43,929 nt of DNA, taken from Martelella mediterranea (GTDB taxonomy: Bacteria; Pseudomonadota; Alphaproteobacteria; Rhizobiales; Rhizobiaceae). The notes below the pieces were generated by a model that was not told where the DNA came from, did no database searches, and saw only the letters and a list, made by a program, of their open reading frames with translations. The stretch covers positions 1 to 43,929 of the forward strand of contig NZ_JAINWJ010000025.1 of NCBI RefSeq assembly GCF_021021415.1. The letters are read 5' to 3'. Numbering within the stretch: the first letter of the stretch is position 1; every line of letters begins with the position of its first letter. Shown piece after piece: positions 15,193 to 23,322 of this stretch. The position numbers were made by a program, and so were the translations under genes.

Positions 15193-16875
15193 ATGGCTGT
15201 ACTGCTGCTCAAGGTCGAGAACCTCAATATCGCCTTCACCGGCTATGGCCGCCGCAGCCATGTGCTGAAGGATGTCGGCTTCGAGATCGCCGCCGGCGAG
15301 CGCGTGGCGCTGATCGGCGAGACCGGCTCCGGAAAGTCCGTGACCTCGAAGGCGATCCTCGGCACGCTGCCCGACAATGCCGTGATCGAAAACGGCGATA
15401 TTGCTTATCGCGGCACAAGCGTGTTTGCGATGCCGTCCCGGGAGCGGGAGGGACTGAAGGGCACCGCCTTCTCGATCATCATGCAGGACCCGCTGTCCTC
15501 GTTCAATCCGGTCTTCAAGGTCGGCCGCCTGCTGGATGACGTGCTTTATTATGCCGACCGGCGCAACGCCGTCGTCAGCAATGCGGGAGATCGCAGAAAG
15601 CGGGTCTTCGATGTGCTTCGCCGCGTCCAGCTTGCCGATCCGGAGCGGATTTTCGCGGCCTGGCCGAACGAGCTATCCGGCGGTATGCGCCAGCGCGTGC
15701 TGATCGCGCTTTCGCTGCTGCACCAGCCGGAACTGCTGATCGCCGACGAGCCGGGAACCGCGCTCGACGTCACCACCCAGGACGAAATCCTCAAGCTTAT
15801 CAATCGCCTTGTCGGCGACGAGGGGTTGTCGCTGCTGATGATCACCCACAATCTCGGCGTCGTCCGCCAGACCGCCGACCGGGTGCTGGTGATGCGCCAC
15901 GGCGAGATCGTCGAACAGGGCACGCTGTCGGAGGTCTTCACCGCCCCGCGGCAGGCCTACACCCGCGACCTGATGGATGCCGTCCCGCCGCTTTACGGGC
16001 CACGCGTCGTCAATCAGCCGGCGAGCGCAAAGGCACCGATCGTCACGCTCGAAAATGTAGACAAGGTCTACCAGGCGAAGGGCCTGCTGTTTTCCCGCGG
16101 CCCGGGGCACCATGCCGCAAAATCGGTCAATCTCGCGGTCGCCGAGGGCGAGGTCTTCGGGCTCGCGGGCGAAAGCGGCTCGGGCAAGACCACGGTCGCG
16201 CGCATGGTCATGCGTCTCGTCAAGCCGACCTCGGGCACCATCCGTGTCGGTTCGGCGGCGGAAGGGGCCGATCCCCGCCGCCTGACCCAGATCGTCTACC
16301 AGAACCCCGGGACCTCGCTCAATCCGAAGCGCACAGTGTCGCAGACCCTCTCAGTTCCGCTTGCCTATGGCGGCTACGACCGGACGACGGCGGAGGCGCG
16401 CAAGAAGGAGCTGATGGCGCTGGTGCGGCTGCCGGAGAACTTTCTCTCCAAATATCCGCACGAGCTTTCCGGCGGGCAGAAACAGCGTGTCGCCATCGCC
16501 CGCGCGCTTGCCGCCGATCCGCGCATCATCATTCTGGACGAGCCGACATCGGCGCTCGACGTTTCGGTGCAGAAGACGGTGATCGACCTCCTTCTAACCC
16601 TGAGGCAAGAACTCGGCCTCACCTATGTGATCATCAGCCATGACCTTTCGCTGATGCGCAATTTCTGTTCGCGCATCGCCATCATGCTGAAGGGCGAAAT
16701 CATCGAGCAGGGCCTGACGGCAGACGTCTTCGCCCGCCCCGAACACCCCTATACCCGCGCGCTGATCGCCGCCATTCCGGTCCTGAGTGACGCGGAAGAG
16801 GCCGAGAAACCGAAGGTCAGCGCTGAGGAACGCGCCCGCTTCCTGGTGCAGAGCACCGGCGAGCAGGAGAGATGA
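15193..16875 (+). CDS. Fused double ATPase of dipeptide-type ABC importer (DppD-DppF fusion)
   Basis: 560 residues with two complete ATPase domains, as in GsiA and YejF. Domain 1 (1-265) has Walker A GETGSGKS, signature SGGMRQR and Walker B LLIADEPGTALD, where the usual second-last Thr of DEPTTALD is Gly. Domain 2 (280-560) has Walker A GESGSGKT, signature LSGGQKQR and Walker B IIILDEPTSALD. The Cys-rich tails seen in separate DppD and DppF proteins are absent, as is usual in fusions. It drives uptake through the two permeases just upstream. The second dipeptide-type system in this window (27.9-29.9 kb) uses two separate ATPases instead. Confidence 0.93.
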   Translation: MAVLLLKVENLNIAFTGYGRRSHVLKDVGFEIAAGERVALIGETGSGKSVTSKAILGTLPDNAVIENGDIAYRGTSVFAMPSREREGLKGTAFSIIMQDPLSSFNPVFKVGRLLDDVLYYADRRNAVVSNAGDRRKRVFDVLRRVQLADPERIFAAWPNELSGGMRQRVLIALSLLHQPELLIADEPGTALDVTTQDEILKLINRLVGDEGLSLLMITHNLGVVRQTADRVLVMRHGEIVEQGTLSEVFTAPRQAYTRDLMDAVPPLYGPRVVNQPASAKAPIVTLENVDKVYQAKGLLFSRGPGHHAAKSVNLAVAEGEVFGLAGESGSGKTTVARMVMRLVKPTSGTIRVGSAAEGADPRRLTQIVYQNPGTSLNPKRTVSQTLSVPLAYGGYDRTTAEARKKELMALVRLPENFLSKYPHELSGGQKQRVAIARALAADPRIIILDEPTSALDVSVQKTVIDLLLTLRQELGLTYVIISHDLSLMRNFCSRIAIMLKGEIIEQGLTADVFARPEHPYTRALIAAIPVLSDAEEAEKPKVSAEERARFLVQSTGEQER

Positions 16876-16928
16876 GACAAGTGCAGGACCGCGCGCCCGA
16901 GGCGCCGGCAAGACAAGGAGACGACCCC

Positions 16929-18488
16929 GTGTATCGACTGGGAATTGACGTCGGCGGCACGAATACCGACGCCGTGGTAATGGAAGGCAACAAGGTGCTC
17001 TCGGGCGTCAAGGCGGCGACCACGGAGGATGTGACGAGCGGCGTCATCGAGGCTCTGGAAGGCGCGATCAGGAAGGCGGGCATTGACCGCGCGAAGATCG
17101 GCAACGTCATGATCGGCACCACCCATTTCACCAATGCCGTGATCGAACGGCGGCACCTCAACAAGGTGGCCGCCATCCGCCTCGGCCTGCCGGCAACCGC
17201 CTGCCTGCCGCCGATGATCGACTGGCCGGAAGACCTGAAGGGCGTCGTCGGCAATCTCGGCTATCTGGTCAAGGGCGGCTACGAGTTCGACGGCCGCGAG
17301 ATATCGCCGCTCGACGAGGCCGAGATCGCCCGCATCGCCGGCGAAATCCGCGACAACGACATCAAGGCCGCCGCCATCACCTGCGTCTTCGCGCCAATCA
17401 ACGACACGATGGAAAAGCAGGCGAAGGCGCTGATCGAAAAGCACTGCCCCGGCCTGCCGGTGGTGCTTTCCACCGATATCGGGCGCATCGGTCTTCTTGA
17501 GCGCGAAAGTGCCGCGATCATGAATGCCAGCCTGTTGTCGCTCGCCGACCGCACCGTCAGCGCTTTTGCCAGGGCGCTTGCCGATGCCGGGCTCACCTGC
17601 CCGTTCTTCATCACCCAGAACGACGGCACGCTGATGGCCGCCGACACCGTGCGCAATTTCCCCGTTCTCACCTTCGCCTCGGGGCCGACCAATTCGATGC
17701 GGGGTGCTGCCTTCCTCACCGGCGTGCGCGAGGCGATCGTGGTCGACATCGGTGGCACGACGAGCGATGTCGGATCGCTGCATCTCGGCTTTCCGCGCCA
17801 GGCGGCGACGGTTGTCGATGTCGGTGGGGTCCGCACCAATTTCCGCATGCCCGATGTGTTCTCGATCGGTCTCGGCGGCGGCTCCCTTGTGAGGAACGAT
17901 CACACCGGCAAGGTCACGGTCGGGCCGCAATCGACCGGCTACCGCATCACTAAGGAGGCGAAGGTGTTCGGCGGCGAGACGCTGACGGCCACCGATATCG
18001 CCGTCGCGCTCGGCAAGGCCAGCGTCGGCGATGCCGCGAAGGTCAAGGACATCGACTCGACCTTCGCGAAGGCCGCCGAGGCCGAGATCATCGCCCTGCT
18101 TGAAAACGCCGTCGAGCGCAGCCGCATGTCCCCGGAACCGATCCCGGTGATCGCGGTGGGTGGCGGCTCGATCCTGATGCCCGACCGGCTCGGCGACCTC
18201 GAGGTGATCCGGCCGGAAAACTTCGCCGTGGCCAATGCCGTCGGCGCGGCCATCGCCCAGATCTCCGGCGAGGTCGACCGCGTCTATGCGCTCGAAAACG
18301 GCCTGACCCGCGAACTCTGCCTCGCCGAGGCCGAGAAGGAGGCGACCGAAAAGGCCATTGCCGCAGGTGCTGTCGCCGACACCATCGAGGTGATCGAACG
18401 CGAGGACGTGCCGCTCGCCTATTTGCCGGGCAATGCCACGCGCATTCACGTCAAGGTCGTCGGAGAGATGGGAGGCATGAATGCCTGA
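16929..18488 (+). CDS. Hydantoinase/oxoprolinase family protein (HyuA-like)
   Basis: 519 residues from GTG at 16929. This start is chosen because AAGGAG lies eight bases upstream and the family normally begins with the strand YRLGIDVGGTNTDAVV. An ATG at 16872, overlapping the previous stop, would add 19 non-conserved residues and has a badly spaced ribosome site. The protein contains the Hydant_A_N and Hydantoinase_A domains, with IGTTHFTNAVIER, a DIGGTTSD phosphate loop at 273-280, and GLGGGS. Members use ATP to open hydantoin or 5-oxoproline rings, usually with a HyuB partner. No HyuB gene is present; two DUF917 genes follow instead. It is about 519 rather than about 690 residues, matching the shorter HyuA relatives found beside DUF917. 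Substrate unproven. Confidence 0.88.
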   Translation: MYRLGIDVGGTNTDAVVMEGNKVLSGVKAATTEDVTSGVIEALEGAIRKAGIDRAKIGNVMIGTTHFTNAVIERRHLNKVAAIRLGLPATACLPPMIDWPEDLKGVVGNLGYLVKGGYEFDGREISPLDEAEIARIAGEIRDNDIKAAAITCVFAPINDTMEKQAKALIEKHCPGLPVVLSTDIGRIGLLERESAAIMNASLLSLADRTVSAFARALADAGLTCPFFITQNDGTLMAADTVRNFPVLTFASGPTNSMRGAAFLTGVREAIVVDIGGTTSDVGSLHLGFPRQAATVVDVGGVRTNFRMPDVFSIGLGGGSLVRNDHTGKVTVGPQSTGYRITKEAKVFGGETLTATDIAVALGKASVGDAAKVKDIDSTFAKAAEAEIIALLENAVERSRMSPEPIPVIAVGGGSILMPDRLGDLEVIRPENFAVANAVGAAIAQISGEVDRVYALENGLTRELCLAEAEKEATEKAIAAGAVADTIEVIEREDVPLAYLPGNATRIHVKVVGEMGGMNA

Positions 18489-19608
18489 GACCATCACACG
18501 CTCGAAATTCGAATACGATCCCGCCGACATCTGGATCCTGGACCGCGAGGATATCGACGCGCTAGAAATCGGCTCGGCCATTCTCGGCACGGGCGGCGGC
18601 GGCAATCCCTATGTCGGCAAACTCAGGGCGCGCCAGGCCATCGATGACGGGTTCACGCTCTCCGTGCTGCCGCTCGACAAGGTGCCGGACGAGGCCTGCT
18701 GTGTTTCGCTCGGCGGCATCGGCGCGCCGGTGGTCGGCTATGAACGCATCCGCGAGGGCCGCGAAGGCCTGCGTTGCGTGCGCGCCATCGAGGAGATGCA
18801 GGGCTTTCCGGTCGACCTGATCGTGTGCGAGGAAATCGGCGGCTCCAATGCCATGGAACCGCTGATCGTCGGCGGTATGACCGGCCTTCCGGTGGTCGAT
18901 TGCGATGGCATGGGCCGCGCCTTCCCGGAAATGCAGATGACCACCTATTCGATCTACGGCCACACTTCGACCCCGAGCGTGATGTGCGACGTGCACGGCA
19001 ATATCGTCATCTTCCAGCATGCCGTGACGGAACTGTTCCACGAACGCATGGCGCGGGCCTGCGTGGTGGCCCAGGGCGGCGGCTCGGACCTTGCCTCCGC
19101 GCCAATGACCGGCACGTTTCTGAAGAAATTCGCCATTCCGAATTCCTACACGCAGGCGGTCTCGCTCGGCCGCGCGGTCATCGACGCCAAGCGCCGGCAC
19201 AGCGACCCGATCGCCGCCATCTGCGAACGGGAAAACGGCCGGCATGTGTTCTCGGGCAAGATCACCGACCTGAAGCGCCATCTGCGCGGCGGTTTCGTGG
19301 TCGGCGAAGCCATGCTGTCCGGCATCGACAACCATCATGGCGAGGATGCCTCCGTCCTGATCCAGAACGAGAACCTCGTCTTTACCCGTGAGGGCGAGGT
19401 GGCGGTTTCGGTTCCCGACCTGATCGTTGTGCTCGATATCGACAGCGGCCACGCCATCACCACCGAAATGCTGCGCTACGGCCAGCGCGTGGCGATCCTC
19501 GCTTTGCCGTGCCATCCGCTGCTGCAGTCTCCGGCAGCGCTCGAGGTCGTCGGCCCGAAGGCCTTCGGCTTTCCCGATATCGTCTATCGACCGGTCGCGG
19601 GAGGCTGA
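18481..19608 (+). CDS. DUF917 / S-methyl-thiohydantoin desulfurase family protein, copy 1
   Basis: 375 residues; overlaps the hydantoinase gene by 8 bp. Family markers are ILGTGGGGNPYVGK (about 34-47), the CEEIGGSNAM stretch, DCDGMGRAFPEMQM (about 140) and a C-terminal PDLIVVLDIDSGHAITTEMLRYG. As I recall, Pfam links this family (formerly DUF917) to S-methyl-thiohydantoin desulfurases of ergothioneine-type breakdown, and members often sit next to hydantoinase-like genes. It probably acts on a five-membered N-heterocycle derived from an amino acid. Compared with copy 2 it has a longer N-terminus (about 20 residues before the conserved region). The tandem pair may form a heteromer, or the two may act on successive intermediates. 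Confidence 0.85.
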   Translation: MPETITRSKFEYDPADIWILDREDIDALEIGSAILGTGGGGNPYVGKLRARQAIDDGFTLSVLPLDKVPDEACCVSLGGIGAPVVGYERIREGREGLRCVRAIEEMQGFPVDLIVCEEIGGSNAMEPLIVGGMTGLPVVDCDGMGRAFPEMQMTTYSIYGHTSTPSVMCDVHGNIVIFQHAVTELFHERMARACVVAQGGGSDLASAPMTGTFLKKFAIPNSYTQAVSLGRAVIDAKRRHSDPIAAICERENGRHVFSGKITDLKRHLRGGFVVGEAMLSGIDNHHGEDASVLIQNENLVFTREGEVAVSVPDLIVVLDIDSGHAITTEMLRYGQRVAILALPCHPLLQSPAALEVVGPKAFGFPDIVYRPVAGG

Positions 19609-19612
19609 AGAC

Positions 19613-20722
19613 ATGGCGAAAACACTGATCACAGCCGACGACCTCGACGCCATCGCGCTCGGCGGCGCCTTTCTCGGAACGGGCGGCGGCGGCGATCCCT
19701 ATATCGGCAAGCTGATGGCCCGCGCGGCGCTCGCCGCAAACGATCCGGTGACGCTGATCGACCCGACCGATGTCGGCGACGACGATCTGTGCGTACCGGT
19801 GTTCATGATGGGCGCGCCAACCGTGATGCTGGAAAAGCTCCCGAGCGGCGCGGAGATCATGGCCGCGCTTGACCAGCTCGAGACCTATCTCGGCAAAAAG
19901 GCGACCGCGCTGATGTGCGTGGAAGCGGGCGGGCTCAACTCGACCATTCCCTTCGCCGTGGCGGCCGCGACCGGCCTGCCGCTGATCGACGGCGACGGCA
20001 TGGGCCGCGCCTTTCCTGAACTGCAGATGGTCTCCTTCACCATGTCCGGCATCAGCGCGACGCCGCTGGTGCTGGCCGACGACAAGGGCAATTCCGTCCT
20101 GATCAACGCCGTCGACAACCTCTGGACCGAGCGGCTGGCCCGTGCCGATGCCGTGCAAATGGGCGGCGCGGCGCTGGTCGCCGCCTATTCCATGACCGGC
20201 GCGCAAATGCGTGACAGCATCCTGCCCGGCACGATGACGATGATCCGCGAGATCGGCGAAACGCTGATGGCCGAGCGCAAGGCGCACCGCCATCCGGGCG
20301 CGGCGCTGCGCACCCGGTTCTCAGGCCATCATCTGTTCACCGGCCGTTTGAGCGATATCGAGCGCAAGACGGTCGGCGGCTTTGCCCGCGGCCGCGCCAT
20401 CATCAAGGGCACGGACGCCTTTGCGGGGCGTGAGTTCAGCATCGATTTCCAGAACGAGTTTCTCGTCGCCCGCGATGACGCCGGCACCGTCCTGGCAACG
20501 ACGCCGGACCTGATCTGCGCGCTCGATGCCGATGCCGGCATGCCGGTCACCACCGAACAGATGCGCTACGGCCTGCTCATTGAAATAACCGGCCTTCCGG
20601 CCGATCCGAAATGGCGCAGCGATGCGGGGCTGAACCTCGTTGGCCCGGCCTATTTCGGTTACGACCACGCTTATGCGCCAGTGGAAAATATCAACAATAA
20701 CAAAAGCGTAAACCCGGACTGA
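19613..20722 (+). CDS. DUF917 / S-methyl-thiohydantoin desulfurase family protein, copy 2
   Basis: 369 residues from ATG at 19613, preceded by a GGGAGG site eight bases upstream; 4 bp separate it from copy 1. It shows the same markers: AFLGTGGGGDPYIGK (about 17-31), VEAGGLNSTIPF, DGDGMGRAFPELQM and TPDLICALDADAGMPVTTEQMRYG. The order of motifs matches copy 1, but identity outside them is modest, so the duplication is old or the two entered separately. The C-terminus is AT-richer and ends in an Asn-rich tail (ENINNNKSVNPD). Function is as for copy 1, likely hydantoin-like ring chemistry together with the upstream HyuA-like ATPase. Confidence 0.85.
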   Translation: MAKTLITADDLDAIALGGAFLGTGGGGDPYIGKLMARAALAANDPVTLIDPTDVGDDDLCVPVFMMGAPTVMLEKLPSGAEIMAALDQLETYLGKKATALMCVEAGGLNSTIPFAVAAATGLPLIDGDGMGRAFPELQMVSFTMSGISATPLVLADDKGNSVLINAVDNLWTERLARADAVQMGGAALVAAYSMTGAQMRDSILPGTMTMIREIGETLMAERKAHRHPGAALRTRFSGHHLFTGRLSDIERKTVGGFARGRAIIKGTDAFAGREFSIDFQNEFLVARDDAGTVLATTPDLICALDADAGMPVTTEQMRYGLLIEITGLPADPKWRSDAGLNLVGPAYFGYDHAYAPVENINNNKSVNPD

Positions 20723-20751
20723 ACAAAGCTCATAAAAGAGAGGAACTTGCA

Positions 20752-22332
20752 ATGACACGGAAAATGCTTGCAATCGCAGGGCTGGCTTTGGCGGCCTCGG
20801 CAACGACGGCCCTGACGACCGCCCGCGCCCAAGACGACAAGGTCTCGATCGTGGTGAACGCCACCCAGGTGTTCGGCACCATCGATCCCGCCCGCATCAA
20901 CGACTACACCGAATACATGGCGGCCGTGAACCTCTATGACGGGCTGACGACCGTCGCCGGCGACGGCTCGATCATTCCCCAGCTCGCCGAAAGCTGGACC
21001 GTTTCCGACGACAACCTCACCTACACGTTCAAGCTGAAGGACGGCGCCACCTTCCAGGACGGCTCGCCGGTCGAGGCTTCAGACGTCGTTTACACGTTGA
21101 AGCGCCTGCTGGCCATCAACGAAGGCCCGTCCTACCTGTTCTCCAAGCTCATCGATCCGGAAAAGCTGAAGGCAATCGACAGCCATACCGTCGAAATCGG
21201 GCTGACAAAGATCTACGCCCCGTTTCTGACCACGACCCCGCTCATTCTTGTCGTCAACGAGGCGGCGGCGAAGGCCAACAGCGACGATGAATGGGCAAGC
21301 GACTACATCGCCAACCACAGCATCGGCGCCGGACCCTACATGCTGGCCTCGTGGAACCGCGGCTCGCAAATGGTGATCGACCGCTATGGCGACTATCATG
21401 CCGGCTGGGAGCGCGGCCGCCCGATCGACGAAATCCGCTTCGTCATCACCAATGACGAAGCCACGGTGAAGGCGCTTGCAACCAAGGGCGAACTTGGCAT
21501 GTCGGCCGACTCTCAGGCAACGGAGACATACGACGCAATCGCCGCGATGGACGGCTACAAGATCATCGAAACGCCGACGGCAACCGCGCTCTACATCAAG
21601 ATGAACACCAAGCTGCCGCCGACCGACGATATCCATGTCCGCCGTGCAATCGCCTATGCCACGGATTACGACACGATCCGCGAAGCCATCTATCCCGGTT
21701 CGCCGCTTTCCGGCCCGATGGCGCCGGCCTTTGCCGAGGCCTATCCCGATGACCTTCCGACACCGGAATACAATCTCGAAAAGGCCAAGGAAGAACTGGC
21801 CAAATCGAAATATGCCGGGCAGGACATCACGCTGACCCATTCCTATGTGGCCGGCCTCTCCTTCGAGGAAGACATTGCGCTGCTGATGCAGGCCAATCTC
21901 GAGCAGATCGGCATCACGCTCGATGTTCGCCCGGAACCGTGGAACCGGATCACCGAGCTTGCCAGCCAGCCGGAAACGACGCCGAACACGACCCAGGTCT
22001 TCAACGGCCCGAGCTACCCATCGCCGGACAGCGTGTTCTACGTCCAGTATGATTCCGCGGCCGCCGGTACATGGGCGTCGATGGAGTGGTTGCAGAACCC
22101 GGAGATCGACACGCTCATCGACGATGCCCGGACCACGACCGATGTCGACAAGCAGAACGATATCTACAAGGAGCTTCAGCGCAAGATCGTCGATCTGCAA
22201 CCCGATGTCTTCCTGCTAGTCGAAAACCGCCGCTATGCCGCAAGCGACTGCCTCCAGGGCTATGAATTCGTTCCGATGATGAGCTGGGATACCGACTTCT
22301 CGCGCTTCACCTGGGACTGCAGCGCCGAATAG
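20752..22332 (+). CDS. Periplasmic solute-binding protein, dipeptide type (family 5)
   Basis: 526 residues. A signal peptide is clear: TRKMLAIAGLALAASATTAL, cut after about TARAQ. The mature protein is SBP_bac_5 with TIDPARINDYTEYMAAVNLYDGL, then QLAESWTVSDDNLTYTFKLK and DGATFQDGSPVEASDVVYTL, all typical of DppA/OppA-like proteins. GAGPYMLASW is the hinge region, and one Cys pair near the C-terminus (CLQGYEFV, TWDCSAE) could form a disulfide. GAGAGGAA ahead of the ATG is a good ribosome site. It is the last gene of the hydantoinase/DUF917 operon and is followed by a strong terminator. It captures the substrate for the two permeases and the fused ATPase upstream. Confidence 0.93.
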   Translation: MTRKMLAIAGLALAASATTALTTARAQDDKVSIVVNATQVFGTIDPARINDYTEYMAAVNLYDGLTTVAGDGSIIPQLAESWTVSDDNLTYTFKLKDGATFQDGSPVEASDVVYTLKRLLAINEGPSYLFSKLIDPEKLKAIDSHTVEIGLTKIYAPFLTTTPLILVVNEAAAKANSDDEWASDYIANHSIGAGPYMLASWNRGSQMVIDRYGDYHAGWERGRPIDEIRFVITNDEATVKALATKGELGMSADSQATETYDAIAAMDGYKIIETPTATALYIKMNTKLPPTDDIHVRRAIAYATDYDTIREAIYPGSPLSGPMAPAFAEAYPDDLPTPEYNLEKAKEELAKSKYAGQDITLTHSYVAGLSFEEDIALLMQANLEQIGITLDVRPEPWNRITELASQPETTPNTTQVFNGPSYPSPDSVFYVQYDSAAAGTWASMEWLQNPEIDTLIDDARTTTDVDKQNDIYKELQRKIVDLQPDVFLLVENRRYAASDCLQGYEFVPMMSWDTDFSRFTWDCSAE

Positions 22333-22382
22333 CCTGATTGCATGGAGGACGTTACCTCCGCAGTCCGAACCGACCGTATCGA

Positions 22383-22420
22383 GCGGGGCTGGCCAGATGG
22401 CTGGCCCCGCGTGGTCTTTT
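22383..22420 (+). terminator. Rho-independent terminator after the hydantoinase/DUF917 operon
   Basis: GCGGGGC (22383-22389) pairs with GCCCCGC (22404-22410). An inner GCC/GGC pair closes an AGAT loop, and the hairpin is followed by GTGGTCTTTT. It lies 50 bp after the binding-protein stop and is the clearest intrinsic terminator in the window. Confidence 0.8.
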
Positions 22421-23253
22421 CAAATGCCTTTCGCTCTTCAGCGAAGTGGTTCGCGCTCAAAATGGCTACCGGGAGGCGACACCCGGAAATCGTAAAGCAC
22501 CCCCGCTTCGAACGGCCGGTTTGTTCGGCCGATGTCCCTTCTTCCGCAGCCCACCGGCAGTATTCCGCCTCTTGAGGGGTGAGGTAATAGTAGGCCATGC
22601 CGGACGCGCCAGCCCTCCTCGCATAACCCTCGCCGAACCGGTCACCGCCAAATCGGGGGGCAATCCTGAGCCTGCCGGCGCTTCGAAGATGATCAGCTTT
22701 CGTGAGAAGGAATTCTCGTGCGTCTATCAGGCTCCCCGGAAGACGGGCAGAATGTCAAACGGTCTCTTGAGAACCGGACCCAGGCAACCTGTTCGACGCT
22801 GACGCCTGCGGAAATCCAAAGTGCAGTGTCGCTCAGTGTTCGCATGACCAAAGGTCTTGATGGGATGTGGACAAACGACCCCGGCATCGACTTCTTTTGT
22901 TTCCGCATCATAGACCGTCGTCTCAAGACTTAAGCCGCGCAGCAGCGGCGCAAGTGTGCTGGTCAAGTCACTACCTTTGCGAATTGCAATAAGATGATTT
23001 TCGTCCCCCGTAGCAATGATGCGGCGGACACCTGCTTCTGTCAGTACAAAATTTCCCTGCGCATCGGAAAAACGCGCAGCCGCTTGCCTGTCGAGGTAGA
23101 TCGGCACGGCTTCTCCAACCGGAATCTCGACCATTTTCGAGATCGCATGATCGTGAATCTCGATGTTTTGGCGGACCTAATCGGCTCAAAGCATAATGCG
23201 ATGAGAAGCGGCGGGGCGAGGATTGGCCAGTCGAGGGCCCGGAAACAAATCCG
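22421..23253. other. Poorly coding stretch between two ABC operons
   Basis: About 830 bp with lower and more uneven GC than its surroundings, and no gene that I recognise. Several short open frames overlap on both strands, none with a family motif. The only one with protein-like composition is on the minus strand at 22727-23134 (listed separately). The stretch could be the worn remains of a deleted gene at the joint between two independently acquired operons. Confidence 0.45.
22727..23134 (-). CDS. Unrecognised small open frame, possibly a gene remnant
   Basis: 135 codons from ATG at 23134. The first 85 residues look protein-like, beginning MVEIPVGEAVPIYLDRQAAA, continuing through LTEAGVRRIIATGDENHL, and ending around LSLETTVYDAETKEVDAG. 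The last 50 are rich in Arg, Cys and His and look like out-of-frame translation. The frame is open for about 14 codons upstream of the ATG, with no start codon. This pattern fits a truncated or frameshifted gene more than an intact one. It points opposite to its neighbours, and no ribosome site is evident. I do not recognise a family and propose no function. Confidence 0.3.
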   Translation of the reverse strand: MVEIPVGEAVPIYLDRQAAARFSDAQGNFVLTEAGVRRIIATGDENHLIAIRKGSDLTSTLAPLLRGLSLETTVYDAETKEVDAGVVCPHPIKTFGHANTERHCTLDFRRRQRRTGCLGPVLKRPFDILPVFRGA

Positions 23254-23282
23254 TTGACAGCATATCGAGCAATTTATATTCT
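23254..23282 (+). promoter_or_regulatory. Sigma70-type promoter of the amidohydrolase/ABC operon
   Basis: A perfect -35 TTGACA (23254-23259), a 17-base spacer and -10 TATTCT (23277-23282) lie in AT-rich DNA 40 bp before the binding-protein gene. Transcription from about 23289 would run through the candidate IclR operator at 23298-23315. Confidence 0.65.
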
Positions 23283-23297
23283 CTTAAATGGGACTAT

Positions 23298-23315
23298 ATT
23301 ACATAATAATGGAGC
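23298..23315. promoter_or_regulatory. Candidate IclR operator, copy 1 (binding-protein gene)
   Basis: ATTACATAATAATGGAGC matches the IclR/SelA-like intergenic sequence at 31203-31220 in 15 of 18 positions. The near-palindromic core is CATAATAATG. It lies just downstream of the promoter at 23254-23282 and overlaps the ribosome site (GGAG) of the binding-protein gene. Part of the match is the ribosome site itself, so the informative part is the CATAAT core and its flanks. Confidence 0.5.
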
Positions 23316-23322
23316 AGCAGTC

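Noticed and set aside
16872-16928. ATG start of the hydantoinase-like gene overlapping the ATPase stop
   Set aside because: The 19 added residues are not conserved in style, the ribosome site is only two bases away, and GTG at 16929 has AAGGAG at good spacing.
22260-22802. Short open frames on both strands after the binding-protein gene (22338-22802 plus, 22260-22598 minus)
   Set aside because: They run across the terminator hairpin, show no motifs or ribosome sites and have mixed composition.
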